64,000 bases of DNA from Stenopsyche tienmushanensis (GCA_008973525.1 WACJ01000421.1:124001-188000); one strand, 5' to 3'. Shown: positions 26,845-39,175, numbered from the stretch's first letter. A program made the numbers and translations. Notes: generated from the letters alone by a model not told the origin.

Positions 26845-27530
26845 CACTCAAACAAAAAGATTTGTGCGACTTTTTTTGTGCGATTTCGAAGTTATGCGGT
26901 TTTTTAAAGCATTTTTTTAAATTTTTATTTCATAAAGAGTACGTATCGAGATATTTTGGATAAAATAAGAAATAAATCATCAACACTAACCGAAATTTAG
27001 AAAAAAAAATATAATTTGGGACTGTGTAAATCATATTGCATCTGCTATCGCTGAATTACGACCACGCCCTTTATTCTGATTTATTTTTCCAATGTTTGAA
27101 AATCTACAGAGACAATGTTGATATTGACACTAGATATACTATTTATTCTGAAGAAGAGAACGATTTTGAATCATATCGAAAATCGCACCGAAAATTATCA
27201 TACAGCAATGATAGTTTGTAATTAAAATAATTAGTATTTCTCTAGTGGATGTCTGACATATGAGATGCCAGATGACATTCTTAAAATTTTACCAATGATG
27301 CAAGACGTCCTTTAAATGTTACAAAAAATGACAGTTTTTAATTGCCTTATTGTTTTCATTGTTTTCATTAACTTTTTTTATGCGATTTTGGATTAATTTT
27401 ATACAGCTGTTTCAAAGTTATGCGGTTTTTAAAATTAATGGAACGCATCTTCACTTTTTCTATGTAAAACATATCTTTTTTTGTGCGATTTTCAGCGAAA
27501 CACATCTATCGCACAAAAAAGATTTAAGTG
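26845..27530. mobile_element. TA-flanked DNA transposon relic with GTGCGA ends
   Basis: The outer ends are inverted: CACTCAAA at 26845-26852 and TTTAAGTG at 27523-27530 (reverse complement CACTTAAA), each flanked by TA (26843-26844 and 27531-27532). Inside both ends the words TTTGTGCGA or TTTTGTGCGAT recur in both orientations. A longer block, AAGTTATGCGGTTTTT, appears as a direct repeat at about 26890 and 27417. The TA duplication and layout suggest a Tc1/mariner/pogo-superfamily element, 686 bp long and probably non-autonomous. A 62-codon frame at 27036-27221 is rich in acidic and tyrosine residues (YSEEENDFESYRKSHRK), but I cannot match it to a transposase. Confidence 0.7.
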
Positions 27531-27532
27531 TA

Positions 27533-28260
27533 TCGCAATTGAGACATTTTTATATCAACAAATTATGATCCGAGTAAATCTTAGCATATGAATAATCATT
27601 CACTGCTCCAAAATATTAATGCATGATACAACTTTTCCTTGTTTATAATTTTGCAGACAAATATAAGGTGATCGAATTATTGGTCAAGCATTTTTGAAAT
27701 GCATAGAATTTTAATAAAGATACGCAATTAAATTCATTTAAATATACAGTGTCTAGGAATAAAAAATTTAAATTCTTAAGATGAAGGAATTTTTAAAACT
27801 GATGAAATGCATTTAATTCTGAGACACTGATATATAAATATATTATTATAAATCAATGATAGGTAAAGTATTATGAGTATTTTAATAACACAATACGATG
27901 CTTTGATTATGAGAAATAATAAGCTAATTTGGCATAATTTTGGAACCGGCAACTTTATGAATGAATATATGGAAATATCTGTTGTTATCCATTCGAATAG
28001 AATTTGGTTTATTAGACTTTTTCGCGTTTGATTGGCGTGTATTCAGAGTTATTGTTGGATCAGGTTGTATTCGAGGGATCAGGGGGACATTTGATCTTCT
28101 CACCATAATGAGGGTCTTTCAGATATTGGGCCATACTGCCATAGCGATGAATCCGCGAATATTCATATCTAGTAAGTGGCCTTATCAAGCTCGTGTGTAT
28201 GTTATTTATTTGGCGTGTCTATCTAGCATTATTGTAGTGTAAGATGGAGAGCAAATATTA
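27533..28260. other. AT-rich non-coding stretch
   Basis: No gene is recognised. A 93-codon plus-strand frame at 27961-28242 and its minus-strand shadow have no motif. Confidence 0.55.
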
Positions 28261-28740
28261 TAATGGCCCTGTGTGTGGAGAGTGAGGCTTCGCACCAGGG
28301 AATGGGTAGGTTCACAAAGGGAAAGGATGGCGAGGGAAGATAGGTTGGTTATTAGACATGTAGCACCGGCAGGCTGTGTACGGCCAGAGTGTATAGTCTC
28401 GTTCTGCTCTGCCGTGGTCGTTATGTATGCTCCCGTCCCTGTCGAAATTGGAGGGTAACGCTTACATTAAATGTGGGAAACGCCGTAGGTGTGGCTGTAG
28501 ACAAAGTGTCAGATGGAGCGGTGGTGGCAGATCTACCCTTATCTGGAAGAGCCCGGGGGGTGGACTGCGGGAGACACTGCGAGGGCGGACAGCATTGGCG
28601 ATTCTTGCTCTGCTCAAAGAAAGGGGTGCGCTTGGTCGAACAAGATCTGCCGCAGATTCCAAAAATAAGAAGCACAACTTGATCAAAGAGTGTCAACGGA
28701 GATTTCATCACATTAACAATAATTTGCACAATAAATAAAT
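28261..28740. other. GC-richer block with overlapping open frames, no gene called
   Basis: Several overlapping frames on both strands are open for 74-103 codons at 28389-28738, a usual by-product of local GC richness. None contains a recognisable domain and their amino-acid composition does not favour one. GGGTAACG at about 28454 has the shape of a splice donor. An untranslated exon or promoter is possible, but I do not call a coding gene. Confidence 0.4.
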
Positions 28741-29590
28741 GTAATATTTTCAGACTCTATAACCAATTATTTAAATGATCCGATTCGTTATACAATTTGA
28801 ATCAAACGTTTTTGCAAACATGCATGGTTCAAATATAACAGCTTCAAGTATAACACAAGAGGCTTTTAACACGCAATAAAAGGGATAGCAAATTCTCACA
28901 AACATTCCCATCTCCTATAATTTAAAAAGTATTTGTGTAATATTTGTCCATGCATTATGTATAGCTTTTTATTTTTAGACTAAATGCAAGTCAAATTTAA
29001 ATAATTTTAGCTAAAATTATTGCAGATCATGAGCTGTAGCCCTGCCCTAGAGCAGATGCGAATGAATAAATAAATTCTGTCAGCAGTTTTTAGCTATCAT
29101 TCAATTTTTGCTGCGAAAAAACCTCGCATGTGGTAATTTTAACATAAGATTTTAAGCAATATGCATATTTAATATAAAATCAGTTATGGATCTCTCAAGT
29201 AGTTTTTTACTTAATAATGACTATGCATTTCCATGCGTTTTATATTTGTTGAAATATAATTAAACGTCTTCAATAATCAGATTCATGTATGATATAACCT
29301 TTGTCTAAATATGAATTTGCAAATGCATTCAATTGCTTCCGCTTGACATTGTAGTTAAGACACCTCGTTCTCTACTATTTCTTAAGGCGCAATCCCCCTC
29401 GTTCAACCGCAGACTCTTCACCCCCAGGGAGAGATAAGCATAACTATAAGGGAATGTCTCTACCTGAGAAAAAATTAAATTACAAAGCAAATCAAGTTGA
29501 AAATCTTCAAAAATTGATGTTACGCGTCTTGCAACTGCGGGGCGAAAGTGTCATTCGTATGCTTTCTATAGGGCGGTAACTTTATATCAC
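28741..29590. other. AT-rich non-coding stretch
   Basis: I see nothing recognisable here. Confidence 0.6.
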
Positions 29591-30076
29591 CTAGTCCGTC
29601 AGCTCCATTGGAAGAGCCACAAAGCCTTATTCGGGCATGTCGCGTGGGGTCTTCTGATGGGCCTCAGCCCCCGCATCTGGGCCGAAAGGGGGTCCTGGAG
29701 GCGGCCAGGGGCAGGGGACGGTCCGTCTCTTGGGAAATTCAATATTCGGCCCCCTACTTTAGAAGCCTGCAGGATACTTGTATGGCAGTTCGCAGTCCAA
29801 CTAAAGGAGACGCACACTGAGCAAATTTATTGCCTTTTTTACGTTCATTCCTCTTCCGATTATTTCCAAAACAGAAGACAAAAGAAAAACGCACCGGGAA
29901 GATTTACGAGGGTTTATGAATCGGGATGGAATTGTATATCTACATATTTTAAAGTTAATCTCGCGGTTGAGGCCGAAATTAATGCCGGAATTGCACGAAG
30001 TGTGTTTGTTGCATTTATTCATGAACAGTCTCATTCGTCTTCAATGTTTTGTTTGAAATCCCTCAAATTTAAATAA
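29591..30076 (+). other. Open frame of 139 codons, doubtful
   Basis: A plus-strand frame is open from an ATG at 29657 to a stop at 30074-30076. Its first third lies in a GC-rich patch that is open in several frames and its last two thirds in ordinary AT-rich DNA. I see no domain, signal peptide, membrane segment or repeat. The composition shift within the frame argues against a single exon, so I regard it as probably non-coding. Confidence 0.2.
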
Positions 30077-31389
30077 ACAGCCCGAATTAAAATTTAAATA
30101 CTACAAATTACTTGTAAATATATTATTGTTTGATATGATATAGTTGATGAAAATATATGAAAAGCTGAAGAAGATGGATGGTTGTGCATTAATTATTAAA
30201 AAGCCAATGAAGTCGCATGTCCATAACCGCACATAATATAAGCCGAATATACAAAGGTCTCATACAGAAATGTTATTCTAAATTTCAGCACGTGTTTCGT
30301 TTGCAAAATGTATTCTTATCCGGGCAAAGTCAAATTGAAAAGGTTTCTTAAGTGTACTTTATTTGCCTCATTACCGCTTTTAATATAGTGAAAGTTAGTG
30401 GTCTGCTCGAGCATTCGTCTTCGGCTAAGACTATTACAAACTATGGGCAATTTTGTAGAAAGCCTCCCTGTGTGTGTGTAGGGTGTTCTTGTAATTCATT
30501 TTACCTCTTCCTCATTTGAATGCTTATCACGGCAGGTTGCGTACAGTTACACCCGAAAACCCAAAGAGTAATACATCACGTGCTTTCCCCTTCGCCTGAC
30601 AAATACAACCGGCGGAATATATTTATCAACATCCCGGCATGCGAGAGTCGCCCCAGCACGAGGACTGTACAAAGGCTTCGGGAAGGAGGTCGTGAGGGGG
30701 CCTCCGCCGGGGGGGGTATTTGGGGGTGAATTCAAAATGGCCGAAAGGGGAGGCCGGACTAGCCACTGCGGGGGATGTGATATAGTGGGGCCGCTTTATG
30801 CTAGTAGAGCCTCCCGCCTACTCCTGATTGCAACCCCTTTATGGCAGGCAGCGGCCAGCACAGCTACCTCTCCACATTAGGGGTGAAATCCACCTGGGCG
30901 AAGCTCCGCTAAAATGACAGAGCGACTATCAGATGGAAAGTCATCAGGCCAGGTCTTTCTCACTGACTTTCTAATATCTATATTTTAATATTAATATAAA
31001 AAATATAAATTTATCTTAAAAAATCTAAAATAATATCAATATACAGCATTAAGCATAGGGACTAAATCGATTGCTTTTGAATTCGATTTCATATTTGGGT
31101 CTGAAATCGACCACATTACATTTATTAATACATTGTGTAAATATCTCGAATTAAAAGCAAACATTTATAAAATAAATACAACCCATCTTCGAGCACCAAA
31201 AGTAATCTCACAAGATCAAAGGTACAGTTTTAATATATTCGTAGCTCTTTCATGTATCATATATGTTCGTTTGACGCATCAGCCGCAGTCTTTGCGAAAA
31301 AGTAATAGAGGGCATCTTCTTGTGGAGGTCTACGACAATGTTATAATATATCGACGAGTCTCCCTCATACGTAGCATTTATGGTGTATA
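30077..31389. other. Non-coding stretch with GC-richer patch
   Basis: No gene is recognised. The GC-richer part at about 30640-30880 contains G-runs (GGGGGG near 30709) and an AAAATGGCCG word at about 30735. The remainder is AT-rich. Confidence 0.5.
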
Positions 31390-31560
31390 GTACGCATGCC
31401 CGGCCGGGTCGTAGAGGGTCTACGCCTCGCCCTCGCACGGTCAAGCTGCGTGTGTGTACACCAGCCCTAGACTTACTGGAGACCCTCGTAGACCTCGCAA
31501 GTGGGGTCACCATGATTCGACGGCTCGAATGCAACTCCCTGAAACATAAAGCCTCTCTAA
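31390..31560. other. CpG-rich patch, unassigned
   Basis: A short island dense in CpG (GGCCGGGTCG, CCTCGCCCTCGCACGG) between AT-rich flanks. It is open in more than one frame, with no motif and no paired splice sites. It could be an untranslated exon, a decayed element or a regulatory site. Confidence 0.3.
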
Positions 31561-32640
31561 TATAATAAATATGAATGGCACTATTTTTAAAGAAACCTCT
31601 ATTTAGACATGATTTAAATAAATGGCATTCTTATCTGAATAAGTACTTTTGTACCGTGTAATCAATTTATTGATATTTTATTTCAGGATGTAATAGTAAT
31701 TGATATCAATGTTTATTAAGAATTTATTGAAAATGAAAGCATTTGCTTAAATTAACTTTGATAAGCCTTAAAAAAACTAAAAATAAAATATCGATGTGTC
31801 AGGATTGATACTTAATAATATATGTTAAAATACATAATGATTTTGATATAAAAATATACTTAAAAGCATGAATATGTTCTGAATAATCAACGGGGGAATA
31901 TTAATTAACCACTTGGTTCTGCGTTGGTTGGTTATAATCTACGTTATCTAAATATTTCATGCATTGATTGTGAAGATACATGGCCTTTTAATTGACATTG
32001 ATAGTTAACTTTCTCATGGGGATAGCTTCCAAGACGTCATTTAATTAAGATCCAATTTCAACAGCTCTTCATTGATACTTTCAATGCTTTCGGAAATGCC
32101 TAAAATACTAATATCTTCGATGATATTTTGAGAATCGATGATCGTCAACAATTTATCTGACTAGCTTTTTTCAAAACATCGTTCATACACGACTAGGTAG
32201 CTTCATTCCACGCCTCGTCGGTGTTTTTGATAGCATGATGACTTAAATAAATTCACAGCATCCGGGATTAACGAGAGTTATCTATGATTTCCAAAGTACA
32301 TTAAATAGATGTTCAAAAATACAATTTTGTACAGAGCATATTTGTATATGGGATAAAGATAATCTTGTAATTTAGAGGTTGAACTTGTAGCTTGGGTTCA
32401 AATTTACAGGAAATCATATGAAAATGATTGATAATGATCCCATACGAAGAATATAAAATCCTTCTTAATTTTAATAAAATCATACTGATCATCATAAAAA
32501 ATACTTCATTATCTTCAAAAAAAATAAAAAATAAATAAACAATTCAAAATCACTCATAATACAATATTAATTAAGAGTTTATGCTTAAAAATTGACATAG
32601 TAATCATATTTGTGTGTAAATTTATTCCGAAATATTCTCG
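31561..32640. other. AT-rich non-coding stretch
   Basis: I see nothing recognisable here. Confidence 0.6.
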
Positions 32641-32791
32641 GTCCCGCTAGCCTGTTGTGCCGCATGGTCACCGCTGAAGATGCTGGGGGTGGGTTAGGGC
32701 GAGGAGGCCGAGGCAGAGTGGGGTCCAGCGGTCACTGCGCCGAGCCTGGCGTATTGATTTGTTGTATTGCACCCTACGAACTCTACACAAG

Positions 32792-32992
32792 CTATGTACC
32801 ACCCATTCCACCCGTTCTACGGTAGCTACCCATCCTGGACTACGTATACGCGGAACGAACTCGCCGACCCCACTTTATGCCTCACGCTACAGCTACGATC
32901 CTCATGTCATCAATCTCGAAACAAAGAAAATGTCTGGGGAAGATCAAAATGCTAAACAGTTTATTTTCGACGACGGAAACACGCTCTATTGA
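32792..32992 (+). CDS. Candidate terminal coding exon, aromatic-rich tail, with an apparent +1 frameshift
   Basis: Two abutting plus-strand frames together read as one plausible protein tail. The first, after a possible splice acceptor ACACAAG at 32785-32791, begins MYHPFHPFYGSYPSW and continues to NELADP. The second, one base out of phase, reads LYASRYSYDPHVINLETKK and ends in an acidic, polar stretch with FIFDDGNTLY before TGA at 32990-32992. The phases meet at a CCCC run at about 32868-32871; one C fewer would join them, giving about 66 residues. This suggests a genuine exon with an assembly error, or a decayed copy. An alternative is a tiny intron using the acceptor GCTACAG at about 32891, leaving only the second part as an exon. 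Composition is unlike the neighbouring AT-rich DNA. I do not recognise the family. Confidence 0.35.
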   Translation, partial: LCTTHSTRSTVATHPGLRIRGTNSPTPLYASRYSYDPHVINLETKKMSGEDQNAKQFIFDDGNTLY

Positions 32993-33365
32993 TCTACGAC
33001 ATTTTAGCTTTGACTAGCGTGGTCTACAGCCATTGTTGGTTTGTTAAGATTACCTTGAGAATAGTATTCTTATATAACAGTCTATAGATTGAATGATTCT
33101 ATTCATTCTCTTAATTGAAATTGATGGCATAGATTTAATTATGTAGAATACTATAATGGAATTTTGTTTAAATTAATTTGATGATAAATAGATCGATATT
33201 ATTAGCATGTTCTTCCCATTGAATAAATTTAAGACGGTCGTCCAGATTGAATAATAAAGTAAATTTTACTTTCTTTCTGAAACGCCAAGGCTTCCATTTC
33301 CCTCCTCATAACATATCCTTACCACATGATTCATAATTCAGATGTGTATCAAAAAATCTCGCCCC
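32993..33365. other. AT-rich sequence downstream of candidate exon
   Basis: This could be the 3' untranslated region of the candidate exon: AATAAA-type words occur at about 33221 and 33250. There is no other feature. Confidence 0.3.
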
Positions 33366-33764
33366 TCACAGCCTCCGAATACATGAAGAAATTTTCTCCG
33401 CGAACCCCATCAAGCCAGGATTGCTTTTCGTCGGCCACCCGAGCACCAAAATATGTCCTCCTGCTTTTGAGTCCCAATTTTCACCGTTGTAATTCCTAAT
33501 GAATTTTAAAGACTCGTCTCTAGTCGGCAATCCAGTGTAAACGTGCAACGAATAACTGACTTTAAAACGCGCCCGACATCGTCGTAACAATGCAAGAAAG
33601 TTTTTCCTGTCGAGCGATATTGGAGTTTCTGGATGGCCCGGGTGAGAGCGGAATCGCGTCGGTGCTCCCCAGGACGTTAAGACCTGCTCCTTCGAGCGAA
33701 CTTTTTGACTTTCATTCACAAATTGTACGTTCTTCACATTTCTCGCACTCACATGTGTTACCAT
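33366..33764 (-). other. Open frame of 132 codons, unrecognised
   Basis: A minus-strand frame with an ATG at 33762-33764 reads to a stop at 33366-33368. The composition is mixed, with basic stretches (LLRRCRARFK) and no transmembrane or signal segment. No family is recognised. It is longer than most frames in this AT-rich window, but the local GC content is higher and it could be open by chance. There is no convincing splice or promoter context. Confidence 0.2.
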
Positions 33765-36700
33765 AATTTTTATGTTATGGATATCACAACTGTGCTACTT
33801 AGAGCCCGAACCGAATATATTTTGCTTTGAATAAACACGCAAAATTTTTACTTTTTCAAAAAAATAAACCTTACCACCGCAGCACGTATAAAAATATTAT
33901 TTATAATGAATTCAATTATATCCTATCAAATTGCGTGAGTACTCATAAATCATAATTTGAGATCATGTTACCTGCAATATTGAAGGCATGAAGAATTGAT
34001 GGAGATGATACGAATATGATCCCATTTTAATAATGGACATTGAAGAGATTTTAGTCCTGGACCACGTTTGACTGCAAGAACGTAAAACCTAGAAATTCCA
34101 TGGACGATAATACGAAATAATATAAAACTTATTAGCAAGGTAAATATAATAGTTATTTTGACACATTTTTTTTTAAAAGGATCAAAAATTTGGTTTTAGG
34201 TAAAAGATGGATAATAATACAAATTTTCGTTAGGCTTTCATACCAAGCACCATGTATACACCATCACAATACCTTGATTAATGCAGGAATTTATAAAACC
34301 TCGGCGTGGAACATTATTAAGTGTCAATTATTTTCCCGGTTTTTCTAGAGGAGGGAGCGTGTTAATTTTTTAATTCAATAACCAGCACTTCGTCCGGGGC
34401 AAACCTGACTCGCTCTAATTGATAACTCGTAAAATAATTATTCTTTGGTTGGGGGAAGTGTATGTGATATAAATTATAATTCTTGGGGGGAGATTTTATT
34501 ATCATTCCGGCTTGTAACGTGCTATAAAATGCATTTTTGATGTTGTTTTCATTAATGTCATGGGCCCATGAAACAGAATTAAAGATTAGCGAGAAAACCG
34601 CTGTATTACTTTTTGTTTTAGTTATAAGGGGCTGTTTTGAGATATTGATCAGGTGATCATTTTTTGTAAGTCAACAATTTGTTTTACTATCAAAATAATA
34701 ATATTTGACCAAAATAATAATTTGAAACAGCGAGTGTCCATGAGAAAGAAAGGAACTGTTCAGGTCATCTAATAAAATATCAAACACAGACATAAATAAT
34801 AGCAATAGCATGGATTTCTCCTTTCTAAAATTCTTATTCAAATCATTCAAAATCGACAGATAGATTAAATTTATTATACTATTTTTAAGCAGTATAAATT
34901 ATTATATTCTAACTTAAATGCTCACCAACAATTTGAAACAGCGAGTGGCCATAAAAGAGCAAGTATCATCTTTGATTATACTTTATTAAAATGTTTTAGT
35001 CATACCGTGGACCAGAGCCGTAACGAAAGTATGAAGCGCCTGTGGCAAGTATCTAGCTTACGCCCGCCCCCTATCGTACAGGTCATAGAAAATACCATAA
35101 AAAGCCCTAAAAGAGAATGTAGTGGCCACACGGTCTGTGTGTCCAACCGGTCCGCTTTTCGGACCTCTGACATGACGAATGAGCGATGTTATAAAAATGG
35201 AATCAGTTGAATAATATAGATATTTTGATAAGCGCCATTTATAGATCGTCTTTTATCAACAAAAAAATCTGTTTAAGTAATCTTATCCTTATGCCATCAC
35301 ATAAATATTTTATATTGCCAGAAAAAGAATCTTTGTATATCGCCTACGTTTGATAACGGATATGATAGCTTACAAAGAGGACAGTTATATACCAATGCGC
35401 AACCATAAGAAATCAATACTTCTATATAAAATAATAAGCATGATTTTTTTTTATAGATATGGTTTAAATAAGAAAGATAAGATCAATTTGTTGTAAATCG
35501 AAAAATATGTATTTGGTTTTAAATAATCATTTTTTTTGTTGATATATTTAGGTTGAGATGATCTATAGTATTGGTATTTTAGATCTTCCAAATTCATTGT
35601 ATTGTCATTCATAATTTAATTGATAAATTAATATGGCGTGCTTGGTATGTGTACTAGAAAATAATTAATTAACGAGATATTCGCTAGAAAAATGGCATAG
35701 TGATTGTCGCAAAACAGCGTCAACTTAAAGCACCCTTTAAGCAGCGCCCCCAGTAATTGATTTACGAGTTTTCACGCGAAACTTACAGGTGTCTGATTCA
35801 GCACATCACTTAATTAGAAAATCATTGTCTGAATTGCCGGGGGGCTCTAATTTGTGAAAATTCTCACCCTATAATGGCAACGTTATTGGAGTATATCAAT
35901 GTGGAAGTCAACGAGTATTTGATCCGGCACCAATAATTGGTTTTGCGGATGCAGTTCGTCGAGGGTGCAAAATTAATTGAGATCATTACACGACGCTGGG
36001 ATTGTTGAGCGTTTCGAGTTGAAACACAAAAAAAGTGTATCGGCTTTTGTGATTATCCGCGTGTTTTTTGGGGCGCAGTGTTTTCGCAGCTAGATACAAA
36101 TTGAAGTGGGTGCTTGGAAATAAAAGTTCGCGTTTTCTAGCCCGGGGCATTTACACAGTACCACAGTATATTTGCCCCTCTGAGACCTGGTAACGACTGG
36201 GTGGATTCTTCCCAAAGGATATGAAGATGTTCTCACGTTTCTCTTAAACTGCGATGCACAATAATTTAGCGAGCGGCGGAGAGCGTCTTCTTATGTGCAT
36301 CAACATTGAGCTTTTACTGCGAGTATCATTGTACTATGTAGGGTGTCTCCATTTCAAATAAGACAAACACTTACTCAATATCGTATTTTTTTCCAAAAAC
36401 ATCCCCTTTGACGCTGAAATGTATATATGGGTCCAAAGTAAAATATTTTGCGATCATGTTTATTTTTCGGAATTGAAAGAATAAAAGGCAAAATAAAGGC
36501 TGTTGTATGTCGAAAATATTTTTTCTTTGTGAAACAAGAGCTCATTCTGTGAATAAAATATTCCATGAAGGATCTCCAACCACTGTGCTACATGTCTGGA
36601 AATCAAAGAAAAGAAAAAGGAGCACAAAGACGTGTTCACAAGAATTTTCTTACCGAACAAGCAGGTAAGTGCGCGTTATACGTAGAGTGAAGATACTTCT

Positions 36701-37513
36701 CGACTATCATGTCTGCGCACTCAGCCGTTCTTGTTTATTAACATTTATATGGTTTTCTCAGGAAAAACTTGAGATCTCCATTTAAAATCTCCACTATAAG
36801 AATTCAACAAGCATCCAACTCTTATCTCGGCAAACATTGCTTATTCATTACGGCCGCTTATTTGTCTATTTGAACTTTGAACGTTCAACTTTTTGACTAA
36901 CAAGTGATTATTACCCTGTATAAAAATCTAGCACGCATTTCATAATACTTACTGTGTTTATGTCTACGAATTTTATAATTTGAAATAAATCCACAATTCA
37001 TATCATGACTCTATTATCACAAAAGCATCCTCCCGCAGAACCTATTCAATACTTATTTAAGAACGAATGCACAATAAATAGACTTTGATCTACAAATTTC
37101 ATTTGCTCCCCAGCGGGCCATCAAGATTAGCATGTCAAAAATCGTTTTTAATCATAATAACAACAATTATTTTACCGAAGAGAATTTCTGATTCGAATAT
37201 CGGTGGAAAACAAAGTATACAAAAATCATGAGACACGCGTATAGTTTTGTAAAGATCGATAAAACAGACTTATTGGCTGAGTTGTATTTATTTAGTATAA
37301 AATAATAGTATATTTGATTTAATTACTGTAGCAAAAAATAAGTTTATATGTAATAAAAGGCAATAAAATTTGTTTCCTTAAGCTTCAAGACAAATGTTTT
37401 GATCAAATTTTTAATTACTTCACTTCAAATACTATTCCATTTATTTGCCAATATTTTTCTCTGTTTATCCTTGTTTTGTTCGGTATTAATTATTTTTCTA
37501 GAATGTTTAAATG
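33765..37513. other. AT-rich non-coding stretch
   Basis: No gene is recognised. It contains a direct repeat of about 23 bases (34719-34741 and 34930-34952). A minus-strand frame of 66 codons at 36460-36660 has no motif. Confidence 0.55.
34719..34952. repeat. Pair of short direct repeats about 210 bases apart
   Basis: AATTTGAAACAGCGAGTG followed by TCCAT or GCCAT occurs at 34719-34741 and again at 34930-34952, with one mismatch. It is too short to be an LTR. It may be a target duplication remnant, paired factor sites or part of an unseen element whose body lies between the copies. Confidence 0.65.
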
Positions 37514-37515
37514 TA

Positions 37516-38094
37516 CAGGGTATTTTGCACATGGACCGAATTTTTTTTTTTTGGGTGTCTTTTGCTACATTTCACACACATAGGCTCTATGTCCTAAGTG
37601 TCAGAGGTAGTGGCCCTATTCCGTGGCTTATACGGTCTCTAGATCTGACACCACTGGATTTCTCTGTCCAGGGATGTGCAAAAGAATTAAATCTTAATTA
37701 AAATAATAATCACCGCCTTTGCAAAAATGAAAGAGGAAATCCTACTTCAGACAACTACAGTTGAAACTTCAAGTTTAACGACTTATTGAATGATTTGTAT
37801 AGCATGTAGTATTTTGATGGAAATAGTATTATCTAGGAAACTTTTAAAAAATAAACTAAGTTCAAAATAGTCGTTAGTTTTTTGTTTAAAGAATTTATAA
37901 TTTGACATTTCTCATTCGTTTGCACATTTTGTGCGACTTTGGAAGCTCACAACTATTTTTCTTTAAACAAAAAAAATTATATTCTGATAACCCTGATAAT
38001 TAGATCATAGGGTCTATGTGTAAAATGTGTGTGTAGCAAAAGACTCCTTTAACACTCAAAAAAATATTTGTCGGTCCATATGCAAAACGCTCTG
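37516..38094 (+). mobile_element. Tc1/mariner-superfamily element, internally deleted, long imperfect inverted repeats
   Basis: The left end CAGGGTATTTTGCACATGG (37516-37534) pairs with the right end, whose reverse complement reads CAGAGCGTTTTGCATATGG. The similarity continues inward for about 75-90 bases through ACCGA, a T-run, CTTTTGCTACA, CACACA and CACATAG/CCTATG. A TA dinucleotide flanks both sides (37514-37515 and 38095-38096). The 579-bp copy retains a transposase scrap (see 37567-37701). It is non-autonomous and probably ancient. Confidence 0.85.
37567..37701 (+). pseudogene. Tc1/mariner transposase fragment (third catalytic Asp region)
   Basis: Within the element the frame reads IRSLDLTPLDFSVQG, a close variant of the Tc1/mariner-superfamily signature RSPDLTPLDFFLWG that holds the third catalytic acidic residue. 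Only about 20 codons are transposase-like before a stop at 37699-37701. The DNA-binding domain and the first two Asp residues are absent. It is a fragment with no possible activity. Confidence 0.75.
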
Positions 38095-38096
38095 TA

Positions 38097-39175
38097 TATC
38101 TTGATCTTGAGGATGGTCAGAATGGAGTTCATCAATAAAGATTCAATTAGCAACTCAGTGTAGTTTTGCAGTAGTATCTTGATTTATTGAAGCCATATTT
38201 GATTGTTTATCGACTTATAGATATTACAATTCCCAAGTTAAACCTTGTGAGAGTTTTTTGTGTATAAATTTGAGAATTTTTGGTGAAATAATTCTCGTAT
38301 CAAGTCAATCAAACAACCGTTGATTGACAATCATTGATCAAGTCAATTACAATTTTTTGCAATTCGATATTGAATTTATAGCTCAATCATCTTGGAATCA
38401 AATCTACAGGAATTAAAGTAATCGAAAACATTATTAAAACCATGTCAAAGTAGTCGGCAAAAATCTCATAGAAAGACTGCAAAAATACACTTATTTATAT
38501 AAATTTTTATGGTAATTAAAATTGAATTTAAAATCATAAAATATATCCACGGCGAAGCAATGTTTGTTCGCCATTGAATTGGATTTCATCGACTGAAAGC
38601 ATGGGGAATGTTATAGTGGGGTCCGAGGATGGCCAGAATAGCACTTGGTGATAAAATCTCCAGTCCTCTCTGCGGCCAGATGGGCGATTGGTCCATTCGG
38701 GCGAGATTCGAAGGGTCAATCAACCAATTAGAGGGGAGCCTTCGAGGGCCCTCGAAAAACGGGTGCCGGAGGGCTTCATCTCACACACTCCATTAATTGA
38801 AGGGTCAAGATTTTAGATATGTCCGTGCTCCAATAAAATGCACTAGAAGATCATGGAACCGATTAAAAATCATTTAATTGAATTTGCATCCAAAAAAATG
38901 ATGTATGATGATGCGTCGCTTAGCCGCTTGTTAGATACATTATTTGCCCATAATGAACAATACAATGGAAACAAATTTATAGACGACATTTTTTTCAGTC
39001 AATATATTTCTAATTTTCAACACACGCCGCGTTATAAGCTATAATTGCATGCGCGAATGTTGAACATCTGCTCATTTTCGCAGTTTGTTCACGTTGTTCG
39101 TCGGCTTTCAATGCCTGAGCGCTTGAGATTTGCATGAATATCCGCTGTGTTGAAATTGGAACGCTTGCAAAAATA
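38097..39175. other. Non-coding stretch
   Basis: No gene is recognised. A hairpin with 9-base arms lies at 38304-38328 (GTCAATCAA / TTGATTGAC). A GC-richer patch at about 38570-38790 has no exon signals. Confidence 0.55.

Noticed and set aside
28389..28738. Several overlapping frames of 74-103 codons on both strands
   Set aside because: All arise from local GC richness; no frame has a domain or better coding character than the others, so none is called a gene.
29657..30076. A 139-codon frame as a protein gene
   Set aside because: Composition changes abruptly within the frame, there is no motif, and the GC-rich start is open in several frames.
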